In this document: piece after piece, positions 1 through 8,516 of the stretch | Layout of the letters: every line of letters starts with the position of its first letter | Position numbering within the stretch: the stretch's first letter is position 1 | From: Pseudaestuariivita sp. | Lineage (GTDB): Bacteria > Pseudomonadota > Alphaproteobacteria > Rhodobacterales > Rhodobacteraceae | Direction: 5' to 3' | Length of the DNA: 13,111 nt | NCBI GenBank assembly: GCA_020629995.1 | Contig: JAHDCH010000034.1 | Coordinates: 2,592 to 15,702, forward strand | Notes under the pieces: generated by a model | Told to the model about the DNA's origin: nothing | Database searches by the model: none | What the model saw: the letters and a program-made list of their open reading frames with translations, nothing else | Program-made: the position numbers and the translations under genes

Positions 1-365
1 GCGATCCCGTCGACCCGGTGTTCGAGCATCTTGCGGGCAAGGGCATATTCGCGCTCGAGACTGTAGCCATGCGAGGCCAGAAGGATGGTGAAGCCGCGCG
101 CCTCGACCGCTTCGGAAAAGCTCTGGATCAGTTCGGCAAAGATCGCCTGGTCGATGGTTGGCACGATCAGCCCGATGGTGCCCGAGCGGATGCCGTGGAT
201 CGTCTGGGCGGCGCGGTTGCGGATATAGCCCAGACGCCGCACCGCAGCGTCGATCCTCTTGCGAGTCGCGGGGCTGACGAGATCCGGATGATTGAAGCTG
301 CGCGACACGGTCGAAGGCGACACGCGGGCCGATTTGGCAACGGCTATAATGTCGACTTTCTTCAT
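1..365 (-). CDS. LacI-family transcriptional regulator, N-terminal part (cut by window edge)
   Basis: Reading the minus strand from an ATG at 365 gives MKKVDIIAVAKSARVSPSTV and onward, an open frame of 121 codons to the window edge. Residues 3-24 form the LacI-type helix-turn-helix with the typical VSPSTVSR recognition helix, and residues 28-50 give the hinge-like stretch ending in RRLGYIRN. From about residue 62 (GTIGLIVPTIDQAIFAEL) the sugar-binding-type effector domain begins. The C-terminal two thirds lie outside the window. An AAAGG about 10 nt before the ATG is a plausible ribosome binding site. The gene is divergent from tctA across 111 bp, so a role as ligand-responsive repressor of the tct-sau cluster is the natural inference. 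The family call is secure; the ligand is unknown. Confidence 0.9.
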   Translation of the reverse strand, partial: MKKVDIIAVAKSARVSPSTVSRSFNHPDLVSPATRKRIDAAVRRLGYIRNRAAQTIHGIRSGTIGLIVPTIDQAIFAELIQSFSEAVEARGFTILLASHGYSLEREYALARKMLEHRVDGI

Positions 366-402
366 GTGTGTCAGACCTTTGCGAGGCGTTTCGGGGCAAT
401 TT

Positions 403-430
403 ATGAAAACATTTGCAATACTATTTTCAT
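403..430. promoter_or_regulatory. Inverted repeat in the lacI-tctA divergent promoter region (candidate operator)
   Basis: ATGAAAA at 403-409 is repeated inverted as TTTTCAT at 424-430, separated by 14 nt. The region is much more AT-rich than its surroundings and lies between the two divergent starts at 365 and 477. A weak promoter-like pair for tctA, TTGCAA (413-418) and TACCCT (435-440), would put the right arm in the spacer. LacI-family operators are usually more compact than this, so the spacing is a caution. Confidence 0.35.
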
Positions 431-476
431 TCCATACCCTGATCCGGGAATTCAGAGCAAGCCGCGGGGAGGTTGC

Positions 477-2006
477 GTGGAGTTCCTGTTCTACTTTGGT
501 GACGTGTTCACGCCGTTCAACTTTGGGCTGCTGCTGATCGGCACCATTGGCGGGTTGATCCTGGGCGCGACACCGGGGCTGTCGCCGACGATGGCGGTGG
601 CGCTGCTGATCCCGTTCACGTTCAAGCTGGAGCCGGCGCAGGGGCTGATCCTGCTGGGCGCGGCCTACACATCCACGGTGGCGGGGGGCGCGGTGAGTGC
701 GATCCTGCTCAAGATCCCCGGAGCACCCGCCAACATCGCCACCACGCTTGATGGGCACACGATGGCGCAGAAGGGGCAGGGCGCGAGGGCGCTGCAGCTG
801 TCTTTCCTCGCCTCCGCCGTGGGCGGGGTGTTTGGGGTGCTGCTGCTGATCTTCCTCACGCCGGTGCTGGCCAAATGGGCGCTGGCGTTCGGGCCGAGCC
901 ATTTGTTCTGGCTCGCCATTCTGGGGGTCACGGTGATTGGCTCGCTGGATGGGTCATCGGTGGTGAAGGGGCTGCTGTCGGGCTGTATCGGGCTGTGGCT
1001 GGCGACGGTGGGCTTTGACGACATCATGGGCGCGCAGAGGTTCATCTTTCACGACGCGGTGGCGGGCGGGATCAACGTGATCCCGGCGCTGATCGGCCTG
1101 TTCGCGATCCCGCAGGTGATTACGATGTTTGCCAAGGGGCGGGCGCGGCTGGATGCCGAGGTTCTGAGCGTGGAAAAGCACCCCATCGGCAAGGCTCTCA
1201 AAGAGGTCGCGAGCCGGGGGCGGGCGCTGACCATCGGGACGATCACGGGCTCGATCATTGGCCTGATCCCCGGTGTGGGCGGGCAGATTGCCGGGCTGGT
1301 GGCCTATGACCAATCCAAAAAGCTGAGCCCCGAGAGCCGCAAGTTTGGCACAGGGCACCCCGAAGGCGTGATCGCCGCGGAAAGCGCGAACAACGCGATG
1401 GTGGGGCCAAGCCTTGTGCCGTTGCTGACCCTGTCGATCCCCGGATCGCCCACGGCTGCGGTGCTGTTGGGCGGGCTGTTGATCCATGGGATTTTCCCGG
1501 GCAGCGATCTGTTCGACAATTACCCGGACGTGGCCTGGACATTCATCAACTCGATGCTGGTCGGGCAGATCCTGATGTGCATCTTTGGCCTCTACGTGGC
1601 CGGTCTGGCCGCAAGGGTGGCGCAAGTGCCGAACAATGTCATGGCGGCGGTGGTGCTGGGGCTGGCGGTGTTTGGCAGCTATTCGGTGCAGAACTCGATG
1701 GGCGATGTCTATGTCATGGCGGCGCTGGGCACGGGGATGTATTTCCTTGAGCGGTTCGGCTTTTCGGCGGCGCCGCTGGTGCTGGGCCTGATCCTGGGGC
1801 CGATTGCCGAGGCCAATTTCATCCAAGGGTCGATGATCGCCAATGCCACGTCCAGCGTGGGGCAGTATTTCTTTACCGGCGCGCTGAACCTGACGTTGAT
1901 CGCGATTGTGGTGCTGTCGGTGGCCTATTCGGTGTGGATGGAGCTGCGCGCGCGCCGCTACACCACCAAGGACGAGGCCGTGGCCAAGGAGGAGGCGCTG
2001 TCATGA
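477..2006 (+). CDS. tctA: TTT transporter large membrane subunit, TctA family
   Basis: This is the large permease subunit of a tripartite tricarboxylate transporter, which imports carboxylates using a membrane ion gradient. The chosen start is a GTG at 477 with GGGGAGG four bases upstream, giving 509 aa, the usual family length. The frame is open further upstream, but that part overlaps the divergent lacI gene and does not look like TctA. Family hallmarks are seen: GATPGLSPTMAVALLIPFTF (residues 30-49), IPGVGGQIAGLVAYDQSKK (264-282), EGVIAAESANNAMVGPSLVP (296-315) and the following LSIPGSPTAAVLLGGLLIHG (319-338). Long hydrophobic segments run through the whole protein. Its stop overlaps the tctB start by 4 nt (ATGA), so the two are translationally coupled. 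The substrate cannot be read from this subunit. The symbol is by family, not proof of tricarboxylate transport. Confidence 0.93.
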   Translation: MEFLFYFGDVFTPFNFGLLLIGTIGGLILGATPGLSPTMAVALLIPFTFKLEPAQGLILLGAAYTSTVAGGAVSAILLKIPGAPANIATTLDGHTMAQKGQGARALQLSFLASAVGGVFGVLLLIFLTPVLAKWALAFGPSHLFWLAILGVTVIGSLDGSSVVKGLLSGCIGLWLATVGFDDIMGAQRFIFHDAVAGGINVIPALIGLFAIPQVITMFAKGRARLDAEVLSVEKHPIGKALKEVASRGRALTIGTITGSIIGLIPGVGGQIAGLVAYDQSKKLSPESRKFGTGHPEGVIAAESANNAMVGPSLVPLLTLSIPGSPTAAVLLGGLLIHGIFPGSDLFDNYPDVAWTFINSMLVGQILMCIFGLYVAGLAARVAQVPNNVMAAVVLGLAVFGSYSVQNSMGDVYVMAALGTGMYFLERFGFSAAPLVLGLILGPIAEANFIQGSMIANATSSVGQYFFTGALNLTLIAIVVLSVAYSVWMELRARRYTTKDEAVAKEEALS

Positions 2007-2467
2007 GCGATCTGCCCCGCACCCAGCACATCATCGCCAGCGGGATCGTGGCGGGCGTGGGCCTGGCCGTGGCCTATGTCAGCTATACCCAGCAGCCGAG
2101 TGAGGCCTTTGTGTTCCCGCGTCTGATCGCGACGGTGTTCGTGGTGCTGGCGCTGTGGACCTTTGGCAAGGCGGTCCTGGGGCGCACGAAGGTGGGCAAT
2201 GGCCTGAGCGCACGGGCGCTGACAAACATCGCGCCGGGGCTGATCGTGGCGCTGGTCTATATCTTTTGGGCGGCCAAGGGGCTGGGGTTTTACACGGCCA
2301 CCACGCTCGCCTTTTTCATTCTTGTATCGCTTTACGATCCGGCGCCGCATGGGCAGATGCGCAGCTGGATCAGGCGCCTGATACTCACCGCCGGGTTCTG
2401 GGCGGTCATGTATGCTCTCTTTGCGCAAGTGCTGAACGTGTTCACACCGCGGGAGATCTTTTTCTGA
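2003..2467 (+). CDS. tctB: TTT transporter small membrane subunit, TctB family
   Basis: This is the small, poorly conserved membrane subunit that works with TctA in the inner membrane. The ATG at 2003 lies inside the tctA stop (ATGA) and gives 154 aa, normal for TctB. Four to five hydrophobic segments are visible at about residues 10-28, 36-55, 75-92, 94-110 and 124-143. The AFVFPRLIA stretch (35-43) matches the FP motif common near the second helix in this family. The identification rests as much on position between tctA and tctC as on sequence, since TctB proteins diverge strongly. An earlier in-frame ATG at 1934 lies inside tctA and was not used. Confidence 0.88.
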   Translation: MSDLPRTQHIIASGIVAGVGLAVAYVSYTQQPSEAFVFPRLIATVFVVLALWTFGKAVLGRTKVGNGLSARALTNIAPGLIVALVYIFWAAKGLGFYTATTLAFFILVSLYDPAPHGQMRSWIRRLILTAGFWAVMYALFAQVLNVFTPREIFF

Positions 2468-2494
2468 ACCGCAAGAGCGGCAGATCACACCTTT

Positions 2495-2501
2495 AGGGAG
2501 G
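2495..2501 (+). promoter_or_regulatory. Strong ribosome binding site of tctC
   Basis: AGGGAGG at 2495-2501 sits 8 nt before the tctC ATG, a near-perfect Shine-Dalgarno sequence. It is stronger than the sites before tctA and tctB, which fits the need for more binding protein than permease. Confidence 0.8.
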
Positions 2502-2509
2502 AAAGACCA

Positions 2510-3468
2510 ATGAAGAACCTGATTGCTGGCGCCGCGATGGCGCTGATGGGCCTTGCGGGCGCTGCGGCGGCGGATGGCCATGCCAATTACCCCGAGCGGC
2601 CCATCATGCTGATGGTCAGCTATGGCGCGGGCGGGGCGACCGATTTTCAGGCGCGCATCGTGACCATGACCGCCGGAAACGAAGACGCGCTGGGCATGCC
2701 CATCGCGATCATCAACAAGCCGGGCGCAGGCGGCCGCGTGGGCTGGAACTGGTTTGCGAGCCAGGCCGAGGCCGATGGCTATACCATGGGCGCCTACAAC
2801 ATCCCGCATTTCATCGCGCAGTCGATCGAAGGTGGCGTGAGCTATGGTGCAGACAGCTTTGAGCCGATTGCCAACTGGGGCGCGGACCCGGCGGTGTTTG
2901 TTGTGGCCGCTGACAGCCCATTCAATTCGATGGGCGACGTGGTGGAGTATGCCAAGGAGAACCCGGGCAAGCTGACCTTTTCGGGCGCGGGTCTGTTTGT
3001 TGGGCACCACATCGCGGCGCTGCAGCTGGAGAAGGCGGCGGGCGTGAAGCTGGCCTATATCCCCAGCAACAAGGGCGGAGCCGGTGCGATGAAATCGGTG
3101 ATCGCGGGCGAGGTGCTGGGCGGCGTCAACAACCTGAGCGACGCGTTCCGGGCGCGCGAGGCGGGCAACGTCAAGATCCTCGGCGTGTTCGACCTGGAGC
3201 GGAACGATTTCCTGCCCGACGTGCCGACGCTGATGGAGCAGGGCTTTGACATCGACAACGCGAGCGTGAACTTCCGCGGAGTGATGGTGCCCAAGGGCAC
3301 GCCGCAGGGCATCATCGACAAGCTGGCCGCGACGGTGCCGGCGATGTTCGAGAACTCCCGCGTGCAGGGCAAGATGAAGGCGGGCGGATCGCCGATGCAC
3401 ATCATGACCCGCGACGAGGTGCTCGAGATGTGGGCAGCGCGCGAGGAGACGCTGAAGGAGCTGCTTGC

Positions 3469-3478
<10 letters not shown>
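2510..3478 (+). CDS. tctC: TTT transporter periplasmic substrate-binding protein, TctC/Bug family
   Basis: This is the periplasmic binding protein that captures the substrate and delivers it to TctAB. The product is 322 aa, typical for the family. Residues 1-21 form a Sec signal peptide (MKNLIAGAAMALMGLAGAAA, cleavage near Ala20/Ala21). The mature protein opens with the family signature YPERPIMLMVSYGAGGATD (27-45), the AGG-x-x-D loop that binds the carboxylate. A second hallmark is INKPGAGGRVG (68-78) followed by ADGYTMG (88-94). The gene lies 42 nt after tctB and is last in the transporter set, whereas many sets begin with tctC. Bug/TctC proteins bind diverse carboxylates, so the ligand must be inferred from the downstream enzymes; sulfoacetate is the working guess. 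Confidence 0.92.
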
Positions 3479-3593
<115 letters not shown>

Positions 3594-3594
3594 G

Positions 3595-3618
3595 CCGGGA
3601 GGGGCCAGCCCCTCCCGG
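3595..3618 (+). terminator. Strong GC hairpin between tctC and sauS (possible terminator or attenuator)
   Basis: CCGGGAGGGG (3595-3604) pairs perfectly with CCCCTCCCGG (3609-3618) around a CCAG loop, a 10-bp nearly all-GC stem. No clear U-run follows directly. The AT-rich ATATTTAT begins 12 nt later, so this is not a textbook intrinsic terminator. It may instead reduce read-through or protect the upstream tct mRNA from 3' decay. The hairpin is symmetric enough to form on either strand. Confidence 0.6.
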
Positions 3619-3623
3619 ACCCA

Positions 3624-3650
3624 CCCCGGGATATTTATCGCCAGAAGAAG
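3624..3650 (+). other. Recurrent Rhodobacterales-type intergenic element
   Basis: CCCCGGGATATTTATCG (3624-3640) followed by CCAGAAGAAG (3641-3650) resembles a sequence I recall occurring many times between genes in Rhodobacterales genomes, typically just after a GC hairpin as here. This is memory-based and its function is not established. It ends 30 nt before the sauS start, so it could also sit in the sauS promoter or leader. Confidence 0.4.
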
Positions 3651-3680
3651 TCAGGACCCAAGGGCCTGGAGGGACGTGTC

Positions 3681-5084
3681 ATGGAAGCAGGCGGCGAGAT
3701 GGCAGAGCTGGACGAGGTGATCGCAAGGGCGAGAGCCGCGCAGGCGAAGTACGAGCGAGGCGGAAGCCAGGCGCGCTATGACAGGGCCGCCGAGGCAGCG
3801 GCCTGGGCGATCATGGAGCCGGGGCGGAACCGGGAGCTGGCCGAGCTGGCCGTCGAGACGACGGGGCTGGGCAATGTGGATGACAAGATCACCAAGAACC
3901 ACCGCAAGACGCTGGGGCTGATGCGCGACATCAAGGGCGTCGCCACATGGGGCGTGGTGGAGGATGACCCAGGCACCGGGATCACCAGGGTGGCGAGGCC
4001 CAAGGGCGTGGTGGGGGCGATTGTGCCGTCGACCAACCCGGCAGCGACACCGGCGAACAACATCATCAACGCGCTGAAATGCGGCAATGCCATAGTCGTG
4101 GCGCCATCACCCAAGGGGGTGGCGGCCTGCGAGAGGCTGCTGGAGTTCGTGAGGGAGGAATTTGCCAAGATCGGGGAGGATCCCGACCTGGTGCAGATGG
4201 TGCCGGCGCCGGGGTCGAAGGCCAGGACGCAGAGGCTGATGGAGGCCTGCGACATGATCGTGGCCACAGGCAGCCAGAACAACGTGATGCGCGCGCAGAC
4301 AGCCGGCACACCGGCGGTGGCCGTGGGGGCCGGGAACGTGACGGTGATCGTGGACGAGACCGCAGATCTGGCGGCGGCGGCGGAGAAAATCCGCGCCTCG
4401 AAGACCTTTGACAACGCAACATCGTGTTCATCGGAGAATGCGGTGATCGTGGTCGAGGAAGCGCGGGAGGCGTTCATCGCAGAGATGGCCAGAGCGGGCG
4501 GCGCGCTGGTGGAGGATGAGGCCGGCGTGGTGAAGGCGCTGTGGCCGGAAGGGCACCTCAACAGGGCGGCGATTGCACAGGACGCGGGGCCGATGCTGAA
4601 GGCCCTGGGGCTGGAGGGGACGGTGCCGGAGGGGACCGAGTATATTGCCGTGCCGACCCAAGGGATCGGCCCAGAGCATCCGCTGTCGGGGGAAAAGCTG
4701 AGCCGGGTGCTGGCGCTGTATACAGCGAGGGATTTTGACGAGGCGCTGGAGCTGGCCGGAGAGATCCAGGCCTATCAGGGGGCGGGGCATTCGGTTGGGC
4801 TGCATTCGGCCGAGGACGCAAGGGCGCTGCGGATGGCAAAGGAGCTGCCGACCGCGCGCATCATCGTCAACCAGGCGCACACCTTTGCCACCGGCGGAGC
4901 CTTTACCAACGGGATGCCCTTTTCGCTGTCGATGGGCTGCGGCAGCTGGGGCGGCAACGCGGTGGACGAGAACGTCCATTGGAGGCATTTCCTGCAATAT
5001 ACACGCATCGTGCGAGAAATCCCGGCGCGCGAGCCGACGCTGGACGAGATCTTTGGCGCCTATTGGGATGCGGCGGGGCGATGA
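3681..5084 (+). CDS. sauS: CoA-acylating aldehyde dehydrogenase, sulfoacetaldehyde dehydrogenase (SauS)-like
   Basis: The predicted reaction is reduction of an acyl-CoA to the aldehyde with NAD(P)H; for SauS this is sulfoacetyl-CoA to sulfoacetaldehyde. The ATG at 3681 has GGAGGGA six bases upstream and gives 467 aa, right for the short acylating branch of the ALDH superfamily. The catalytic cysteine is C249 in KTFDNATSCSSENAVIV (241-257), the CoA-acylating form of the active site. Nucleotide-fold motifs include KGVVGAIVPSTNPAATPANN (108-127), VATGSQNNV (194-202) and VGAGNV (215-220). Further family stretches are HPLSGEKLSRVLALY (333-347) and MGCGSWGGN (418-426). It overlaps the ligase gene by 4 nt, which supports one pathway. 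A frame open upstream to 3465 runs through the poly-G tract and is not coding. AGG/AGA make up 14 of 30 Arg codons, unlike the ugp genes. SucD- or EutE-like substrates remain possible. Confidence 0.75.
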   Translation: MEAGGEMAELDEVIARARAAQAKYERGGSQARYDRAAEAAAWAIMEPGRNRELAELAVETTGLGNVDDKITKNHRKTLGLMRDIKGVATWGVVEDDPGTGITRVARPKGVVGAIVPSTNPAATPANNIINALKCGNAIVVAPSPKGVAACERLLEFVREEFAKIGEDPDLVQMVPAPGSKARTQRLMEACDMIVATGSQNNVMRAQTAGTPAVAVGAGNVTVIVDETADLAAAAEKIRASKTFDNATSCSSENAVIVVEEAREAFIAEMARAGGALVEDEAGVVKALWPEGHLNRAAIAQDAGPMLKALGLEGTVPEGTEYIAVPTQGIGPEHPLSGEKLSRVLALYTARDFDEALELAGEIQAYQGAGHSVGLHSAEDARALRMAKELPTARIIVNQAHTFATGGAFTNGMPFSLSMGCGSWGGNAVDENVHWRHFLQYTRIVREIPAREPTLDEIFGAYWDAAGR

Positions 5085-6592
5085 GCAAAGCCGGTGCAGC
5101 ACCGCCAAGGGGCACTGTCCGGGACTGGCTGGCGCGGCGCGCGGGCGAGGGCAGCACGGCCATGGTCTTTCCCGAGACGGGCGAAGAGCTGGGCTGGGCG
5201 GAGCTTGAGGCCGAAGCACTGGGGTTCGCCCGGGACCTGACCGCGCGCGGAGCGCAGAGCGGCGAGAGCATCGCGCTGGTCACGCCCAATTGCCGCGAGG
5301 GGATCGTCGCGCTGTATGGAGCGCTGGTCGGCGGGTTCAGGGCCACGATGATCAACCTTGCCGCGGGGCGCGACGCGATTGCCTACGCGCTGGACCATTC
5401 GGGCGCGCGGTTTGCCTATGTGCACGGCAGCGCCGGGCCGTTGTTTGCCGAGGCGGCGGGAGGGCGCATCGCGCAGGTGGCCCCGGGCCAGGGCAGGGGC
5501 GCCGCCGAAGATGTCGCCTTGCACGAGGTAACGTCCCAAAGCCACGCATTGCTGATGTACACATCGGGCACCACAGGGCGGCCCAAGGGCGTGCTGCACA
5601 GTCACCAGAGCCTGCTGGCGGGCGGCTGGACCACGACGCTGGCGCACGGGCTGGGGCCGGGGGACCGGGGCTTTTGCGTGCTGCCGGTCTATCACATCAA
5701 CGGGCTGTGCGTGACGGTGATGGGCGCGCTGGTGTCGGGCGGGTCGCTGGCGGTGGTTGGGCGCTTTTCGGCCAGCGCATTCTGGGAGCAGGCGGCAGAG
5801 GCCGGGGTCACATGGTTTTCGGCGGTGCCGACGATCATCTCGCATCTGCTGCACGGCAAGGGTGGGCCGGACGCGGCCACACGCACGCGGCTGCGGTTTG
5901 GCAGGTCGGCGTCAAGCGCGCTGGCGGTCGAGACGCAGACCGCCTTCGAGGCCCGGTTCGGAATGCCCATCATCGAAACGATGGGCCTGACCGAGACGGC
6001 GGCGCAGATCCTGTCGAACCCGCTGCCGCCCGGAGTGCGCAAGGTCGGCTCGCCCGGGGTGGGCTATGGCTGCGACGTGCAGATCCAGGGGCCGGACGGG
6101 CAGGAGGTGCCGCGCGGGGAGGAAGGCGAGATCGCCGTGCGCGGGCCGAACGTGATGCAGGGTTATCTGAACAACCCCGAGGCCACGGCCGCGGCGTTCC
6201 GAGAAGGCTGGTTGCTGACCGGAGATCTGGCGAGGATGGATGCGGACGGCTACGTCTTTGTCACCGGGCGGCTGAAAGAGCTGATCATCAAGGGCGGAGA
6301 GAACATCGCGCCCCGCGAGGTGGACGAGGCGCTGTACGCCCATCCCGACGTGGTCGAGGCCGCCGCCTTTGCCCGGCCCTGCGCGCGCTATGGCGAGACG
6401 GTCGAGGCGGCGGTGCGGGTCAGCGAAGGCTCGGACCTGACCGCAGAGGCACTGCTCGATATCTGTCGCGCCCGTCTGGGCCGGTTCAAATGCCCCGACA
6501 GGGTGCATTTCCTGCCCGAGCTGCCCAAGGGCCCATCGGGCAAGATCCAGCGGCTGAAGATCGCCGAAGCCGTCAGAATTGCCGCAGAATAA
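5081..6592 (+). CDS. sauT: AMP-forming acyl-CoA ligase, sulfoacetate-CoA ligase (SauT)-like
   Basis: This is an ANL-superfamily enzyme predicted to activate a carboxylate to its CoA thioester with ATP, giving AMP and pyrophosphate. The ATG at 5081 overlaps the sauS stop (ATGA) and gives 503 aa. The phosphate-binding loop is YTSGTTGRPKG (160-170). ETMGLTETAA (299-308) is the adenine/acyl motif, LLTGDLARMDADGYVFVTGR (378-397) carries the conserved Asp and the hinge, and KELIIKGGENIAPREVDEAL (399-418) is the C-terminal domain start. The catalytic lysine is K488 in GPSGKIQR. All core motifs are intact. Substrate identity rests on its coupling to the SauS-like dehydrogenase, since sequence does not resolve substrates well in this superfamily. 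Together the two enzymes would reduce a free acid to an aldehyde. Its stop lies 12 nt from the convergent ugpC stop. Confidence 0.68.
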   Translation: MSKAGAAPPRGTVRDWLARRAGEGSTAMVFPETGEELGWAELEAEALGFARDLTARGAQSGESIALVTPNCREGIVALYGALVGGFRATMINLAAGRDAIAYALDHSGARFAYVHGSAGPLFAEAAGGRIAQVAPGQGRGAAEDVALHEVTSQSHALLMYTSGTTGRPKGVLHSHQSLLAGGWTTTLAHGLGPGDRGFCVLPVYHINGLCVTVMGALVSGGSLAVVGRFSASAFWEQAAEAGVTWFSAVPTIISHLLHGKGGPDAATRTRLRFGRSASSALAVETQTAFEARFGMPIIETMGLTETAAQILSNPLPPGVRKVGSPGVGYGCDVQIQGPDGQEVPRGEEGEIAVRGPNVMQGYLNNPEATAAAFREGWLLTGDLARMDADGYVFVTGRLKELIIKGGENIAPREVDEALYAHPDVVEAAAFARPCARYGETVEAAVRVSEGSDLTAEALLDICRARLGRFKCPDRVHFLPELPKGPSGKIQRLKIAEAVRIAAE

Positions 6593-6604
6593 TGCGCCTG
6601 CGCC

Positions 6605-7660
6605 TCAGCTGTCCCGGCGGCGACCGGTGGCCGCGTCGAACAGGTGCAGCGATCCGGGTTGGGGCGCAAAGCGCATCACGGCCTCGCCATCGCCAAGGGC
6701 GTGAACGCCCGGCAGGCTGACGGTGAGGGCAGCGCCGCCCGAAGTCAGCGCGCCATGCAAAAGGGTGTTGGCGCCCAGGGGTTCGGACATGCGGATGCGC
6801 GCCTGAAGAGGGCCATCGCCGGTGGCGGTGAGGTGTTCGGGGCGCAGGCCCAGCTTGACCGGCCCGTCCGGCCCGGACGCAGCGCCAAGGACGGCATCGC
6901 CAAGGCGCACGGAGCCGCCCGAGACCTCGGCATCAAAGATGTTCATCGAGGGCGAGCCGATGAATTGCGCGGCAAAGAGGGTGGCGGGGGTTTCATAGAC
7001 CTCGAGCGGCGTGCCGATCTGTTCGGCCACGCCGCCGTTCATCACGATCATCCGGTCCGCCATGGTCATCGCCTCGACCTGGTCATGGGTCACGTACAGC
7101 GCGGTGATGCCCAGCTTGTCCTGCAATTCGCGGATCTCGAGCCGCATCTGCACGCGCAGCTTGGCATCGAGGTTCGACAGGGGTTCATCGAACAGGAACA
7201 CCGCGGGTTCGCGCACGATGGCACGGCCCATGGCAACACGCTGGCGCTGGCCGCCGGACAGCTGGCGCGGCTTGCGATCCAGAAGCGGCTCGAGCTGAAG
7301 AAGGCGCGCGGCCTCTTCGACCTTGGCGTTGATCTCGGTCTTGGGCAGGCCCGCGATCTTGAGGCCATAGCCCATGTTCTGGCGCACGGACATGTGCGGA
7401 TACAAAGCGTAGTTCTGGAACACCATCGCGATGTCGCGGTCCATCGGTTCCAGATCGTTGGCGCGGGCGCCGCCGATCAGCACATCGCCCGAGGTCACCG
7501 TCTCGAGCCCCGCGACCATGCGCAGCAACGTGGATTTGCCACAGCCCGAAGGCCCGACGATCACGATGAATTCGCCATCGGCGATCTCCATGTCGATGCC
7601 GTGGATCACATCCGTGGGCCCAAAGCTTTTGCGGATATCGCGGAGGGTGACGGTTGCCAT
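6605..7660 (-). CDS. ugpC: sn-Glycerol-3-phosphate ABC transporter ATP-binding protein UgpC
   Basis: This is the cytoplasmic ATPase that drives UgpAE. The chosen ATG at 7660 gives [14 protein letters not shown] and 351 aa, close to the roughly 356 aa of E. coli UgpC. An in-frame ATG at 7678 is inside ugpE and less likely. The motifs are complete: Walker [10 protein letters not shown] (36-44), Q-loop Q82 in [14 protein letters not shown], signature LSGGQ (134-138), Walker B VFLFDEP (154-160) and switch H192 in [13 protein letters not shown]-terminal OB-fold (TOBE-type) regulatory domain follows from about residue 235, with LRPEHL visible. Only one base separates it from the ugpE stop. It is last in the operon; no ugpQ (glycerophosphodiesterase) follows. 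The closely related MalK-type ATPases share these motifs, so the specific name rests on the operon. Confidence 0.92.
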   Translation of the reverse strand: MATVTLRDIRKSFGPTDVIHGIDMEIADGEFIVIVGPSGCGKSTLLRMVAGLETVTSGDVLIGGARANDLEPMDRDIAMVFQNYALYPHMSVRQNMGYGLKIAGLPKTEINAKVEEAARLLQLEPLLDRKPRQLSGGQRQRVAMGRAIVREPAVFLFDEPLSNLDAKLRVQMRLEIRELQDKLGITALYVTHDQVEAMTMADRMIVMNGGVAEQIGTPLEVYETPATLFAAQFIGSPSMNIFDAEVSGGSVRLGDAVLGAASGPDGPVKLGLRPEHLTATGDGPLQARIRMSEPLGANTLLHGALTSGGAALTVSLPGVHALGDGEAVMRFAPQPGSLHLFDAATGRRRDS

Positions 7661-7661
7661 G

Positions 7662-8516
7662 TTATTTCTCGCTATCAACCAGGCCGCGCACGAACAGCTT
7701 TTGCATCGACACCACGACGATCACCGGGGGGATCATCGCAAGGATCGAGGTTGCCATGATGGTGGGCCAGTGGGCAAAGTCATCGCCCGAGGGGAACATC
7801 TGTTTGATGCCCATGACGATGGTGTTCATCTCGGGATCGGTGGTGATCAGCAAAGGCCAGAGGTACTGGTTCCAGCCGTAGATGAACAGGATCACGAACA
7901 GGGCGGCGATGTTGGTGCGGCTCATCGGGACGACGATGTCGATGAAAAACCGCATGGGCCGCGCGCCATCCACGCGGGCGGCCTCGGCCAGCTCGTCGGG
8001 GATGGTGAGAAAGAACTGGCGGAAGAGGAACGTCGCCGTGGCCGAAGCGATCAGAGGAAAGATCAGGCCCGAATAGCTGTTGAGCATCCCGAACCCCGCG
8101 ACCACTTCGAACGTGGGTACGATGCGCACTTCGACCGGCAGCATCAGAGTGATGAAGATCATCCAGAAAAACGTCTGCCGCCCGGGAAAGCGGAAATAGA
8201 CGATGGCAAAGGCCGAAAGAAGCGAGATGATGATCTTGCCCACCGCGATGCCCAGAGCCATCACAAGCGAGTTCAGCAGCATCGTGCTGACCGGCACGTT
8301 CACACCCGAAAACAGCGCGTTGCGGTAGTTGATCCAGAACTGGTCGCCGGGCCACAGGGGCATGGGCGGGCGGATGATCTCGGCCTGGGTCACGGTCGAG
8401 GCGACAAAGGCCAGCCAGATCGGAAAGAAGATCACCAGAACGCCAAGGATCATGAACACATGCGTCAGCCAAAGGCCTGCGCCGCGCCGTTCGACCATGC
8501 CCGAGTGCTGCGCCAT
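7662..8516 (-). CDS. ugpE: sn-Glycerol-3-phosphate ABC transporter permease UgpE
   Basis: This is an inner-membrane permease subunit of 284 aa. It ends in [10 protein letters not shown], the same C-terminus I recall for E. coli UgpE. The EAA loop that docks the ATPase is at about 176-198 ([20 protein letters not shown]). Other UgpE-like stretches are [16 protein letters not shown] (98-113), [17 protein letters not shown] (116-132) and [17 protein letters not shown] (near 210-228). About six hydrophobic segments are visible, the first at 17-40. Its ATG overlaps the ugpA stop by one base (TGATG), indicating coupled translation. A second in-frame ATG seven codons in would shorten the N-terminus slightly. 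Confidence 0.93.
   Translation of the reverse strand: MAQHSGMVERRGAGLWLTHVFMILGVLVIFFPIWLAFVASTVTQAEIIRPPMPLWPGDQFWINYRNALFSGVNVPVSTMLLNSLVMALGIAVGKIIISLLSAFAIVYFRFPGRQTFFWMIFITLMLPVEVRIVPTFEVVAGFGMLNSYSGLIFPLIASATATFLFRQFFLTIPDELAEAARVDGARPMRFFIDIVVPMSRTNIAALFVILFIYGWNQYLWPLLITTDPEMNTIVMGIKQMFPSGDDFAHWPTIMATSILAMIPPVIVVVSMQKLFVRGLVDSEK

Noticed and set aside
18..476. Open frame extending tctA far upstream of the GTG at 477
   Set aside because: It overlaps the divergent lacI gene, encodes no TctA-like sequence, and lacks a ribosome site; the GTG at 477 has one and gives the normal family length.
1958..3400. Long minus-strand open frame opposite tctB and tctC
   Set aside because: It is His/Arg/Gln-rich with no recognisable domain, which is typical of the antisense of high-GC coding DNA.
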